From Candidatus Methylumidiphilus alinenensis (lineage in GTDB: Bacteria; Pseudomonadota; Gammaproteobacteria; Methylococcales; Methylococcaceae): a DNA stretch of 41,817 nt. Shown one piece after another: positions 8,928-17,563 of the stretch (its first letter is position 1; every line of letters starts with the position of its first letter). Under the pieces are notes generated by a model. The model searched no databases. It saw only the letters and a list, made by a program, of their open reading frames with translations, and was not told the origin of the DNA. Where the stretch lies: contig QJPH01000456.1 in the NCBI GenBank assembly GCA_003242955.1, positions 1-41,817 of the forward strand, read 5' to 3'. The translations under genes were made by a program, and so were the position numbers.

Positions 8928-9864
8928 TTGGGCCTAATATGTTGTTGGTTATATGAATAATTATATAAGTGATCAAATAAGCTTTGTTGAAGCTCAAAAA
9001 TTGGTTACATCCCAGATGGGAAGGGATTTATTTTGGCGGGGCCACTCGGACGACTCATGGAAATTAAGACCAAGTGCTTATAGGGAAGGTGTATTAGATA
9101 CGGAGAATAACTTATCAGCGCATTTTTATCAAAGAGCACCATCTAGAATGGTAAACCCTCCTAAATCGGATAAGTTCCAATCTTGGTTATTTCTAATGCA
9201 GCATCACGGGTTACCTACCAGACTATTAGATTGGTCAAATTCTCCTTTGGTGGCTTTGTATTTTGCAGTGCAATCAGAGCCTGACAAAGACGGTGCCTTG
9301 GTGGCTATGGACCCTTTTTCTCTAAATAACTATTTCTTCGGACAAAGAGTAATTTTATCTGATCACTCTAGTGATGTTATTCAATTGTTTAAAAATCCTC
9401 TTCACAATAGCGTAGCTAATGTAAATAAAGTAGCTGCAATCTCTTCAACTGAAAGGAATCAGAGAATGCTTATGCAGTCTTCAAGATTTACAATTCACGG
9501 TATAACAACAGATCTTTATGAGGTAGATGAGTTAAAACCATATATCATGTCTATATTTATTAAAAAAGAGGCAAAGGAACTATTGATGTCTTGGTTATAT
9601 GATATTGGGATCAGGAAATCGTATTTATTTCCTGATTTAGATAATTTAGCAGACGAAATTAAGTCATTATCTCGAATAAAGGCATAACAATCAAAGGAGT
9701 CAAACTCGATTGATTGTTAGCAATTTTGAGGGGAAATGCAAAAGCCATTCAATCCCGGTTTCTTCCCCTAAACAGCAGCCCAAACCGGCGCTCAAGGGGA
9801 CGCGGGGTTACGCTTTGGCCTGTTTTCCACTAGTTTGGTCCGCCCGCGCCCCTTAGCTCGGGCG
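8928..9864 (+). mobile_element. Putative integron-type gene cassette carrying an FRG gene
   Basis: The stretch has the plan of an integron cassette: a GTTGGGC core (8927-8933, fitting G/TTRRRY), one gene 20 bases later, and after its stop an imperfect hairpin with attC features ending in GCGTTG at 9864. If cut between G and TT at both ends and closed, the circle restores GTTGGGC, which pairs with GCCCAAAC at the left end of the hairpin better than the present GTTGTAC does. The gene is visibly A+T-rich compared with its neighbours and separates otherwise related genes. No integrase is present, so this would be a lone cassette. Confidence 0.5.
8953..9687 (+). CDS. FRG-domain protein
   Basis: A 244-residue protein with the FRG domain: the F-W-R-G-H motif near residues 27-31, the following W-K-L-R-P-S and the very typical H-H-G-L-P-T-R-L-L-D-W stretch near residues 84-94. 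FRG proteins occur often in defence islands and mobile elements, but their activity is not established, so I give no function. No membrane segment or signal is seen. The A+T-rich codon use differs sharply from the flanking genes, which suggests recent transfer. It is the only gene in the putative cassette. Confidence 0.85.
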   Translation: MNNYISDQISFVEAQKLVTSQMGRDLFWRGHSDDSWKLRPSAYREGVLDTENNLSAHFYQRAPSRMVNPPKSDKFQSWLFLMQHHGLPTRLLDWSNSPLVALYFAVQSEPDKDGALVAMDPFSLNNYFFGQRVILSDHSSDVIQLFKNPLHNSVANVNKVAAISSTERNQRMLMQSSRFTIHGITTDLYEVDELKPYIMSIFIKKEAKELLMSWLYDIGIRKSYLFPDLDNLADEIKSLSRIKA

Positions 9865-9870
9865 TTGTAC
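9778..9870 (+). other. attC-like recombination site
   Basis: An imperfect palindrome of about 93 bases after the FRG gene. The left arm AACCGGCGCTCAAGGGG and the right arm CCCCTTAGCTCGGGCGTT pair almost fully with single unpaired bases, as in attC sites, and the right end GGCGTTG resembles the ends of Vibrio repeats. The core GTTGTAC (9864-9870) departs from GTTRRRY at its fifth base, which belongs to the receiving site rather than the cassette. Confidence 0.5.
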
Positions 9871-9919
9871 ACAAGTCCATCCATGCCGAAATGACGGGCC
9901 TCCAACACTTGTGTATAAC
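9864..9919. repeat. Inverted repeat next to the attC-like site
   Basis: GTTGTACACAAGT (9864-9876) and ACTTGTGTATAAC (9907-9919) are inverted copies differing at one of 13 bases, separated by 30 bases. It overlaps the right end of the attC-like site, so it could be part of the original target. A related pair, GCTGGTTCCCAAG (8900-8912) and CTTGGGAACGAGC (9934-9946), flanks the whole FRG segment in inverted orientation. Confidence 0.55.
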
Positions 9920-9982
9920 GGCGAGAACTCCAGCTTGGGAACGAGCTAAAGTCTTCTTCATCTAATAATTTGAGGCAGTGAT

Positions 9983-10750
9983 ATGGGAAAACTTGTTGTG
10001 GTCCATTCTTTTCGGGGTGGTACCGGAAAATCAAATATAACCGCTAATTTGGCGGCTCTTCTCGCCAGCCGTGGCAACCGTGTGGGAATAGTCGACACGG
10101 ATATCCAGTCGCCCGGCATCCATGCGCTGTTCAGCCTTGCGCCCGACCATTTCAAGTTCGCGTTGAACGACTATTTGTGGAAGCGTTGCCGCATCGAGGA
10201 AGCGGCCTACGATGTCAGCGATATACTGCGGAAATATCAGCCCGAAGCGTCAGGACACATTTATCTGATTCCGGCCAGCATGCGCACGGGCGAAATAACC
10301 CGCATTTTGCAGGAAGGCTATGATGTCGGCCTGCTGAATAATGGGTTCCAGCAGTTTATGGAAACGCTGGAATTGGATTATCTACTGATCGACACCCATC
10401 CGGGTGTCAACGAAGAAACCCTGTTGTCGGCGGCAATTTCGGATGTCCTTGTGATAATCCTCCGCCCTGACCGGCAGGACTACCAAGGCACCGCGATCAT
10501 GGTCGAATTAGCAAGGCAATTGGAGGTTCCAAAGATGCTTTTGCTAATCAACAAGGCAGTCAACCAGAAAGACTTTGCCGCGTTACGACAACGGGTCGAG
10601 TCGATTTACAGCGTTGGCGTGGCTGGTGTGATTCCGCTTTCAGAGGAAGTCGCCGTTCTTGGAAGCACCGACTTATTTTGCCTATTGCATCCCAGCCACC
10701 CGATGACCTTGGCGTTGCAATCTGCCATAGGGGAAATAATCGGTTCGTAA
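9983..10750 (+). CDS. MinD/ParA-family ATPase
   Basis: A 255-residue ATPase of the deviant Walker A class: S-F-R-G-G-T-G-K-S-N at residues 9-18, then V-D-T-D-I-Q-S-P-G-I (switch I) near residue 37 and L-I-D-T-H-P-G (Walker B/switch II) near residue 134. The usual signature lysine before GG is an arginine. The start has GAGG about 8 bases upstream. It lies between membrane sensors and ATPases rather than next to parB, minC or flagellar genes, so plasmid partition is unlikely. Positioning or regulating a membrane complex of this cluster is a reasonable but unproven role. Confidence 0.85.
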   Translation: MGKLVVVHSFRGGTGKSNITANLAALLASRGNRVGIVDTDIQSPGIHALFSLAPDHFKFALNDYLWKRCRIEEAAYDVSDILRKYQPEASGHIYLIPASMRTGEITRILQEGYDVGLLNNGFQQFMETLELDYLLIDTHPGVNEETLLSAAISDVLVIILRPDRQDYQGTAIMVELARQLEVPKMLLLINKAVNQKDFAALRQRVESIYSVGVAGVIPLSEEVAVLGSTDLFCLLHPSHPMTLALQSAIGEIIGS

Positions 10751-10763
10751 GGCGGTGATTACC

Positions 10764-10928
10764 CAGCAATTCTCATTTTGAACAAAACCGGGCGGGTTTG
10801 GAACCCGCCCCTACGAATCGACATTCTGGATCCTGTTCATAATACATTGATAATTCAAAATTAAATTGCTTGCGTAGGGGCGGGTTCCAAACCCGCCTTT
10901 ACAATCTTTGCCAAAATGAGAATTGCTG
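10764..10928. mobile_element. 165-bp MITE with 9-bp target duplication
   Basis: The ends are 17-base perfect inverted repeats, CAGCAATTCTCATTTTG (10764-10780) and its complement (10912-10928). Directly outside, GTGATTACC occurs on both sides (10755-10763 and 10929-10937) as a 9-base direct repeat, the expected target duplication. Inside, a second pair of 25-base perfect inverted repeats (10791-10815 and 10873-10897) contains GGCGGGTTTGGAACCCGCCC. There is no coding capacity. It fills most of the 288-base gap between the MinD-like gene and the next ATPase. Confidence 0.88.
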
Positions 10929-11038
10929 GTGATTACCGGTGTCATGGGAATGTAATAATCCTATCGTATGATTTTTTTTAAAAATAGCCTCTGGGAGTTT
11001 TTGCCCGGAGTGGGTGCATCGAAATTCCTTTACTTAAG

Positions 11039-14000
11039 ATGGCGAAACTAAACGCGCTACAAAGTGATCCACTGGCCGGTCCCTACGAAACGGGTCCGTC
11101 TCAACCGATGTTTGTCGGGATAGTCCATCAAGGACCCCCTGGCCGGATTCGGGTCAATGTATTCGGATTGCAACGCTGCGAACCTTTTAAGGAGGAGGTC
11201 GAGCGATTTCTGGTTGAGCTGGACTATGTGCAGTCCGCCCGAGCCAATGCGCTGACCGGCAATGTGCTGATCCAATTTCACTCGCGTGTGGCCGTAGAGC
11301 GGCTAATCGACGAACTGGAAAGCCTGGCCCGCCGGGCCAACCACGGGCGTACCCCAAATCTCGGGCGGAATGCCGCGATTGTTGGAAGCGAAAGCACACA
11401 AGTCTCGCGTCCAGCGAAACTGCGGTCCGCCCGCGCTAAGAATTCCCTTCCGACCACAACAGCTACTGCGCCCAAGGGCGACTGGCATCTGCAGACAGAA
11501 GAACAGGTCGTGCAGCGTCTAGCCAGTTCCCCGGAAGGACTGCCGGTCAGTGTGGCATTGGCCCGTTTGTCGGAGTATGGGCCGAACGCCCTCAGTGTTG
11601 CCAAGCCGCGCTCCAAATTAGGCTTACTGCTGGAGCAGTTCATGAGCCCGCCAGTCGCCCTATTGGCGGTTTCGGCTGGAATATCCATCGCGACGGGAGG
11701 CATTGCGGATGCCGTCGTCATCGCCGGGGTCGTGGTGATCAACGCCGTCATCGGGTACACCACCGAAACCCAGGCCGAGAAGACCATCAACGCCTTAGGC
11801 AAGATGACACCCTTGCACACGCGGGTGCTTCGTGGCGGTCAGTCTATGGAAATCGCCGTTGAAGACGTTGTAGTCGGCGACGTGTTGGTGTTGGCACCTG
11901 GCTCATTCATAGCGGCCGATGCACGGCTGTTGACGAGCAACCGTCTAACGGTGGCAGAATCCGCACTGACCGGCGAGAGTGTGCCCGTCAGCAAGCGTTA
12001 CGACTCCCCTGTCCACGAAGACACGCCTCTGGCGGACCGGAAAAACATGGTCTACATGGGTACCATCGTATCGGGCGGCAGCGGGTTGGCGATGGTAGTC
12101 GCCACTGGTCGCGACACCGAAATCGGCATGATCCAGACACTGGTGGGCGAGGTCGAGACACCTGATACACCGATGCAGAAGCAACTGGACCAAATGGGCA
12201 TGCAACTAGCCTTGATGAGTACGGGGCTCTGTGCCCTTATGTTCGGAATGGGCATGATGCGCGGCTATGGCTGGTTACAGATGCTAACCTCCTCGATTTC
12301 ACTGGCAGTGGCGGCAGTACCCGAAGGATTGCCGGCAGTGGCGACTAGTACCCTCGCGCTTGGAATCGGCGAAATGCATCGCCAGAAAGTACTAGTGCGC
12401 CATCTTCCGGCGGTCGAGAGCCTTGGTTCGGTCCAAGTCATCTGCTTGGACAAGACCGGCACCTTGACCATGAACGAAATGAAAACGGTGGAACTGCGTA
12501 CCCCGCAGAAGGTCATTGCGATTGCAGAAGGCCAGTCGTATTGTGATGATCGGCCGGTTGACCTCTCTAGCTTAGGCGACATCGTGCAAATGTTACGCAT
12601 TGTAAGCCTGTGCAGCGAAGTCGTCGTGACTGGCAGCCCCGGCGACTACAAGCTTGAAGGCTCCCCCACCGAGGGTGCGCTGATTGAGGTCGCCTTGGCC
12701 GTAGGCGAGGATGTCAATAATTTGCGGTTGCAATTGCCCACCGCCAAGGTCATCCACCGTGCCGAAAATAGGCCCTACATGATTACCCTACACCCGGAGG
12801 ACGGACGCTATTTCCTAGCGGTGAAAGGCAGTCCGGCGGAGGTGCTGGCCATGTGCAGCCACCAGCGGGTGGACGGCGGGACGGAAGAATTGAACGTTCA
12901 GCAGCGGACCAACGCCATCGGTCAGAACGAAGAAATGGCTGGCAAAGCACTGCGCGTGTTAGGGGTGGCCTACGGGTATGCCGACACCCTTATTGAGGAT
13001 GGGATTGCGCCTACCGATTTGGTTTGGGTCGGACTGACCGGAATGGAAGACACCCTTCGCTCCGGCGTTGCGGAACTCATGGACCAGTTCCACGAGGCAG
13101 GCATCGAAACGGTCATGATAACCGGCGACCAGAGTGCCACTGCCTTTTCGGTGGGCCAGCGCTTGCGTCTTAATGGCAACAAGCCGCTAGAGATCGTCGA
13201 TTCCTCAAGCCTCGAAAAGCTCGATCCAGAAATATTGAAGAACATCGTTAAAAATACGACGGTATTCGCCCGCGTCAGCCCTGCCCACAAAGTGAGAATC
13301 GTCCAAGCCCTGCAAGCTTCGGGACGGGTCGTCGCGATGACTGGCGACGGCATCAACGACGGCCCCGCGCTCAAGGCCGCCGACGTGGGGGTCGCCATGG
13401 GTAAGATGGGTTCGGATGTCGCCCGCTCGGTGGCTGATGTGGTGCTGGAAGACGACAACATCAGCACCATGATAACCGCCGTACAGCAGGGCAGGACCAT
13501 TTACGGCAACATCCGCAAAAGCCTGCGGTTCCTGTTGGCATCCAATATGGGCGAGGTCGAGGTGATGCTGCTTGGCACGGCCTTGGGCATGGGGGAGGTG
13601 CTAAACCCGGTGCAGCTTTTGTGGATCAACTTAGTCACTGACATTTTCCCCGCCATGGCATTGTCCATGGAACCACCTGAACCCGGCATTCTAAAACAGC
13701 CACCACGTGACCCGGATCGCCCCATACTCGACCGTGCGGACTTCATGACCATGCTGCGCGAATCGCTGGTGATGTCGGCCGGAAGCATGGGCGTTTATGC
13801 CTACAGTGCCGCCCGCTACGGCATCGGACCCCAAGCGAGCACCAACCTGTTCATGACCCTAACCGCCACGCAGTTCCTGCACTCCATCGGCTGCCGCTCC
13901 GAGCGCACCACCATTTTCGATGCCGGGGGGCGGCCATCCAATCCCTATTTGACGGCTGCTGTGGTCGGTTCCTTCGGAGCCCAACTACTGGCAGCGACCT

Positions 14001-14137
14001 TTCCGCCGTTGCGCACACTATTGCGTTTGACACCCATCGGGCCGGCAGACCTGCTGGCAATTGCCGTCGGGGCCGTCGCACCGATGTTGGTTAACGAATC
14101 CATCAAGAAAATCCAATCCGCCACCCGCGAGGAATGA
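11039..14137 (+). CDS. P2A (Ca2+-type) P-type ATPase with N-terminal HMA-like domain
   Basis: A 1032-residue ATPase. Residues 25-110 resemble an HMA-like ferredoxin fold without the C-x-x-C metal site. A linker and the cation-ATPase N-terminal domain follow (about 150-215). All catalytic motifs are intact: T-G-E-S (311-314), D-K-T-G-T-L-T (Asp471), K-G-S-P near 600, M-I-T-G-D-Q, and G-D-G-I-N-D near 769. The membrane residues match the SERCA Ca2+ sites: V-P-E-G-L-P in helix 4, S-N-M-G-E-V in helix 5 and W-I-N-L-V-T-D in helix 6. It should pump a divalent cation, most likely Ca2+, out of the cytoplasm. The ordinary family lacks the HMA-like extension. The MetK-like gene follows 11 bases after its stop. 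Confidence 0.9.
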   Translation: MAKLNALQSDPLAGPYETGPSQPMFVGIVHQGPPGRIRVNVFGLQRCEPFKEEVERFLVELDYVQSARANALTGNVLIQFHSRVAVERLIDELESLARRANHGRTPNLGRNAAIVGSESTQVSRPAKLRSARAKNSLPTTTATAPKGDWHLQTEEQVVQRLASSPEGLPVSVALARLSEYGPNALSVAKPRSKLGLLLEQFMSPPVALLAVSAGISIATGGIADAVVIAGVVVINAVIGYTTETQAEKTINALGKMTPLHTRVLRGGQSMEIAVEDVVVGDVLVLAPGSFIAADARLLTSNRLTVAESALTGESVPVSKRYDSPVHEDTPLADRKNMVYMGTIVSGGSGLAMVVATGRDTEIGMIQTLVGEVETPDTPMQKQLDQMGMQLALMSTGLCALMFGMGMMRGYGWLQMLTSSISLAVAAVPEGLPAVATSTLALGIGEMHRQKVLVRHLPAVESLGSVQVICLDKTGTLTMNEMKTVELRTPQKVIAIAEGQSYCDDRPVDLSSLGDIVQMLRIVSLCSEVVVTGSPGDYKLEGSPTEGALIEVALAVGEDVNNLRLQLPTAKVIHRAENRPYMITLHPEDGRYFLAVKGSPAEVLAMCSHQRVDGGTEELNVQQRTNAIGQNEEMAGKALRVLGVAYGYADTLIEDGIAPTDLVWVGLTGMEDTLRSGVAELMDQFHEAGIETVMITGDQSATAFSVGQRLRLNGNKPLEIVDSSSLEKLDPEILKNIVKNTTVFARVSPAHKVRIVQALQASGRVVAMTGDGINDGPALKAADVGVAMGKMGSDVARSVADVVLEDDNISTMITAVQQGRTIYGNIRKSLRFLLASNMGEVEVMLLGTALGMGEVLNPVQLLWINLVTDIFPAMALSMEPPEPGILKQPPRDPDRPILDRADFMTMLRESLVMSAGSMGVYAYSAARYGIGPQASTNLFMTLTATQFLHSIGCRSERTTIFDAGGRPSNPYLTAAVVGSFGAQLLAATFPPLRTLLRLTPIGPADLLAIAVGAVAPMLVNESIKKIQSATREE

Positions 14138-14148
14138 GGAAGCCACCA

Positions 14149-15336
14149 ATGCCAAAACTTTTCCTATTCACGTCCGAATCGGCGACAATAGGGCATCCTG
14201 ACCGACTGTGCGATACCATCAGCGATGCGCTTGTGGACCAATTCCTCAGGCAGGATCCGTATTCGCGCATCATTGCCGAATGCGCGATCTCGAAGGGCAT
14301 GGTATTCGTTGCGGCCCGCTTCGCCTCGAAGGCCACGGTGGACATCGCACAAGCGGCACGCTCGGTGATTGCAGGTGCGGGTTATCGCAAACAGGAATTT
14401 GACACGGAAGAGTGCACAGTGGTAACCAGCCTAATTGCCATGCCCGTCGAGCAGCGCATACAGGCGGACGAAGCGGACTTGGCCACCGCAGAGTTGGACC
14501 GTTACACAGTGCATAACCAGACCACTCTATTCGGGTTCGCCTGCACCCACACCCCCGAATTGATGCCGCTGCCGGTCACTTTAGCCGGACGGGTGGCGAA
14601 GGCTCTGACCCTAGCCCGCAGCGAAGGCCGGATGCCCTACCTCTCGCCCGATTGCACGACTCAAGTCGGGGTTGCCTTCAAGGACCGTAAACCGGTTCGC
14701 ATCCATAGCATCACCGTCATTGCCGGGTTGGAAGGGCCGCAGCCGCCCGATGCTGCCGACATCCGTGCGGATCTCCATCAGGAAGTCATCGGTCAAGTTT
14801 TTGCTGACGACCCTATCAAGCCGGACAAGGATACGGAAATTTTCATCAATCCGCGCGGTGCATTCCCGAAGAGCGGCCCGATGTCACACTCGGGCATGAC
14901 TGGCAGGAAAACCGCCGCCGAAACCTACGGCTGCTATGCCCGCCACAGTGCCTCCGCCCTTAGCGGCAAGGACCCGTCGCGCATCGACCGGGTGGGTACC
15001 TACGCAGCCCGCCATGCCGCAAAAAACATAGTCGCTGCCGGACTTGCGGACGAGTGCGAGGTGCAGCTTAGTTATTCCTTGGGCCATGCCGAGCCCGTGA
15101 GCATCCAAGTGCAAACCTTTGGCACCGGAAAAGTTGGGGATGACATCATTCTGCAACGGCTGGAGGAAAATTTTGATTTCAGACTAGGCTCGATTATCCA
15201 CGACTTCAACCTGCGTCATTTACCGGCGACAAGCAAATCCGGGTTTTACCAACAACTGGCCGTCCATGGGCAACTGGGCAAATCCTTCGGCGAACTCCCT
15301 TGGGAAAAAACCGACCGCGCGGAGCGGTTGCGCTAA
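14149..15336 (+). CDS. MetK-like protein (divergent S-adenosylmethionine synthetase homologue)
   Basis: A 395-residue protein of clear S-adenosylmethionine synthetase descent: F-T-S-E-S near residue 7, G-H-P-D near 15, T-G-R-K near 251, S-G-K-D-P near 272, Y-A-A-R-H-A-A-K-N-I-V-A-A-G-L-A near 285. Both signatures of the true enzyme are broken: G-A-G-D-Q-G reads T-V-H-N-Q-T (120-125), and the phosphate loop G-G-G-A-F-S-G-K-D reads S-A-S-A-L-S-G-K-D (267-275). The active-site D-A-K-S-Q-V reads D-C-T-T-Q-V (168-173), losing a catalytic lysine, and G-D-A-G before T-G-R-K reads S-H-S-G. It is probably not the cell's main MetK; it may bind a nucleotide or have a new activity. The ATG at 14149 is chosen because AGGAAG lies 8 bases before it, while the ATG at 14134 has its ribosome site too close. 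Confidence 0.85.
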   Translation: MPKLFLFTSESATIGHPDRLCDTISDALVDQFLRQDPYSRIIAECAISKGMVFVAARFASKATVDIAQAARSVIAGAGYRKQEFDTEECTVVTSLIAMPVEQRIQADEADLATAELDRYTVHNQTTLFGFACTHTPELMPLPVTLAGRVAKALTLARSEGRMPYLSPDCTTQVGVAFKDRKPVRIHSITVIAGLEGPQPPDAADIRADLHQEVIGQVFADDPIKPDKDTEIFINPRGAFPKSGPMSHSGMTGRKTAAETYGCYARHSASALSGKDPSRIDRVGTYAARHAAKNIVAAGLADECEVQLSYSLGHAEPVSIQVQTFGTGKVGDDIILQRLEENFDFRLGSIIHDFNLRHLPATSKSGFYQQLAVHGQLGKSFGELPWEKTDRAERLR

Positions 15337-17360
15337 CCACACCGTTTATTCGGCATTTTGGGCTGGGCCACACTGGATAATAGCCCTGTGTAGGATTTCA
15401 TGGTGTTTCGCAAAGGCAGCATGGTGTTGCCGGTAATTGCGATGCCGGCAAGGAGATTGAGTGCGGCCATGGCAGCGATGCCACTGTGGAACAGTAAAAC
15501 ACTGCCGATGATGCCGCCCCCGGCGGCGACACTCATTTTGAAGCTGGTGTCTAGGTTGGAATCCAAACGATGAGACAGGTCGATAAATAGGGGCAATTGC
15601 GTCAGGTTTTGGCCCATCAACACAACTTGTGCAGTTTCTTGTGTGGCGTTAGTGAAACCCTGCAGCGAAACCGAGACATTGGCTGACTGTAAGGCGATGG
15701 CATCGTTGACACTGTTTCCCAAAAAGCAGACCGAGTGGCCCTCGTGCTGCAAGCGCTCAAGCTGGTGGGCCTTGTCTTCGGGCAGCATGCCGGCGAAGCA
15801 TTCTTCGATTCCCAGGCGTTGTGCGATCTGCCTTGTGGCTCCGACGCGATCATCGGAGAAAATGGCGAGCTTGATGTTGTGCCGCTTGAGCCCGGCGACT
15901 ACTTCCAACGCCTCGGGGCGCAATGCCGGGCGCAATTCCAATGCGCCGACCAAGGCATCGTCCACTGTCACAAACACAAGGGAATGGCCTAGCTCCGCAC
16001 ACTGCGTTTGCACCTCCTCAAGCTTTGGGGGCAGGGTCAGCCAACCGTCGCCGACAAAGAGTAGGCTACCGATGCCCACCCTTTTGCCACCGAGCCTGAC
16101 TTGGATGCCAAAGCCGTCATCGCAATGGATATTTACGGTGTCAGGCAGTTTCAATCGACACTGCTTCGCCTCTTCCACAATCGCTTTGGCGATGGGGTGG
16201 CTTTGCAATTGACCAGCCGCTGCCGCGTGGGCAAGCACTTGCCAGTTTTTAAGGTTTCCGCAAGTATGGACGCTAATCACTTCAGGTTGCTCTTGCGTCA
16301 AGCTGCCGGTCATGTCGAACACCACCGTGTCGACGGTGTGCATCAATTCCAAAGCGCGAATGTCTTTGACCAAGATGCCGTGTTCTGCGCAAAGATAGAT
16401 GAAATTCTCCAGTGCCAAGGGTGCTGTACAATTCATGTCCATGCCAGGGCGGGCCAATAGCGCCGCAAGGGCGCTGTCAGCCCCTAGCAGGGGAAGAATC
16501 GCGATGCCCAAAACGGCAATGGGCATCACGCAATCCCCCGCCAGTTTTTGTCCGCGGCGTTCGGTGGACAGGTGGTAATGCGTTGCATGGCCTATAATCT
16601 CGGTAAGCTGCATCGCCACCGTCTGCTTCCCTAACCGGTCCACACGCAAATGCAGCCAACCATGTAGCACTAGGGTATTGGCAAACACGCGATCGCCTGG
16701 ACTCTTTTCAACCGATTTTGCCTCCCCGGTCAAGCAGTGCTGATCCACGGATGCATTGCCCGCGATGATGGTTCCATCCACTGGGATTGATTCGCCGGCG
16801 TAGGCGACAACGATGTCTCCGGCCTGCACTTCATGGAATGGCGTTTCGACCTCCGCCCCGTCAACTAATAGCCAGATGGTTTGCGGCTGCTGGCCAAACA
16901 GGTGGCTCAGTTTTTGCCGGGAGAGCCTGTAACTGAGTAAGTTGATTTTTCGAGAAAGTAGAAAAGCGAAAAGGGCAAAGGCACTGCCTATGTAAAAGCC
17001 GGTAATCCAACTACCAGTCAAGACGATGGTCGTCAATCCGTTGGCTTTAAGGGTGTGTCGCTCGGTTAAGTCGAACCAGGCTGCTTTGATCCATGGCCAT
17101 TGCAGAAACGCTATCAAGGGTGTGATAGCCAAGGCCAAAGGCAAGGGGGTGAGGTAGCGGATCGTTAAGACAGTACCCAGGACCACTACACTCCATTTTA
17201 GGTTGGTTTGGCAATTCAATTCTTCGGCTTTGGCTATTTCCCCGGCACTGGGCCGAGGCTTGGCAAGCATTTGGGCCAAATTAGGCTTGGCTCGCGCAAG
17301 CGACTTCATGCCAACAATTAAGGCGGCGCTGCCCGTAAAGACAATTATCGGTAACAACAT
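15333..17360 (-). CDS. Degenerate P-type ATPase (ATPase B), probably not autophosphorylating normally
   Basis: A 675-residue P1B-like P-type ATPase with several N-terminal membrane segments and no HMA domain. The actuator motif T-G-E (Glu213) and the nucleotide-domain H-P pair (388-389) are intact, but the catalytic core is altered. D-K-T-G-T reads D-M-T-G-S (349-353), so the phosphorylatable Asp stays but its Lys partner is lost. T-G-D-N reads S-D-D-R (502-505). The hinge G-D-G-x-N-D reads G-N-S-V-N-D (548-553). The membrane C-P-C reads R-P-G (304-306). The frame is fully open, so the gene is under selection rather than decaying. The losses complement those of the ATPase at 5354. It converges on the MetK-like gene with a 4-base overlap, and DUF697 lies upstream on the same strand. 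Confidence 0.85.
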   Translation of the reverse strand: MLLPIIVFTGSAALIVGMKSLARAKPNLAQMLAKPRPSAGEIAKAEELNCQTNLKWSVVVLGTVLTIRYLTPLPLALAITPLIAFLQWPWIKAAWFDLTERHTLKANGLTTIVLTGSWITGFYIGSAFALFAFLLSRKINLLSYRLSRQKLSHLFGQQPQTIWLLVDGAEVETPFHEVQAGDIVVAYAGESIPVDGTIIAGNASVDQHCLTGEAKSVEKSPGDRVFANTLVLHGWLHLRVDRLGKQTVAMQLTEIIGHATHYHLSTERRGQKLAGDCVMPIAVLGIAILPLLGADSALAALLARPGMDMNCTAPLALENFIYLCAEHGILVKDIRALELMHTVDTVVFDMTGSLTQEQPEVISVHTCGNLKNWQVLAHAAAAGQLQSHPIAKAIVEEAKQCRLKLPDTVNIHCDDGFGIQVRLGGKRVGIGSLLFVGDGWLTLPPKLEEVQTQCAELGHSLVFVTVDDALVGALELRPALRPEALEVVAGLKRHNIKLAIFSDDRVGATRQIAQRLGIEECFAGMLPEDKAHQLERLQHEGHSVCFLGNSVNDAIALQSANVSVSLQGFTNATQETAQVVLMGQNLTQLPLFIDLSHRLDSNLDTSFKMSVAAGGGIIGSVLLFHSGIAAMAALNLLAGIAITGNTMLPLRNTMKSYTGLLSSVAQPKMPNKRCG

Positions 17361-17490
17361 GCTAATCGCCCTTTAACAGTTGACTGCGCCATGGGTTCCG
17401 GTTTGGCGTTGACAGATGGATTTAAGAGAATAGTAAAGGGTTACTCCTGTCCCTGGCACTTCCTTATCGTAGAATTCCAGAAAGTTGGGA

Positions 17491-17530
17491 AGGGTGTGCT
17501 GCCCTGCTTAAAGCCGGCAGTCAGCACCCT
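17491..17530 (-). terminator. Weak hairpin after the DUF697 gene
   Basis: Imperfect inverted repeat: AGGGTGTGCTGCC (17491-17503) against GGCAGTCAGCACCCT (17516-17530), 34 bases beyond the DUF697 stop. No U-run follows, so termination is uncertain. Confidence 0.3.
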
Positions 17531-17563
17531 ACTCGACTTGTAAGGAGGCAAGCCTGAAGCTTA

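Noticed and set aside
8821-9982. Toxin-antitoxin pair around the FRG gene
   Set aside because: Only one gene is present; no partner frame with a ribosome site was found on either side.
9792-10034. 80-codon minus-strand frame overlapping the MinD-like start
   Set aside because: It runs through the attC-like hairpin and the inverted repeat and overlaps a well-supported gene.
15333-17360. ATPase B as a decaying pseudogene
   Set aside because: The 675-codon frame is uninterrupted and fold regions, T-G-E and H-P are preserved, which argues for selection despite the lost catalytic motifs.
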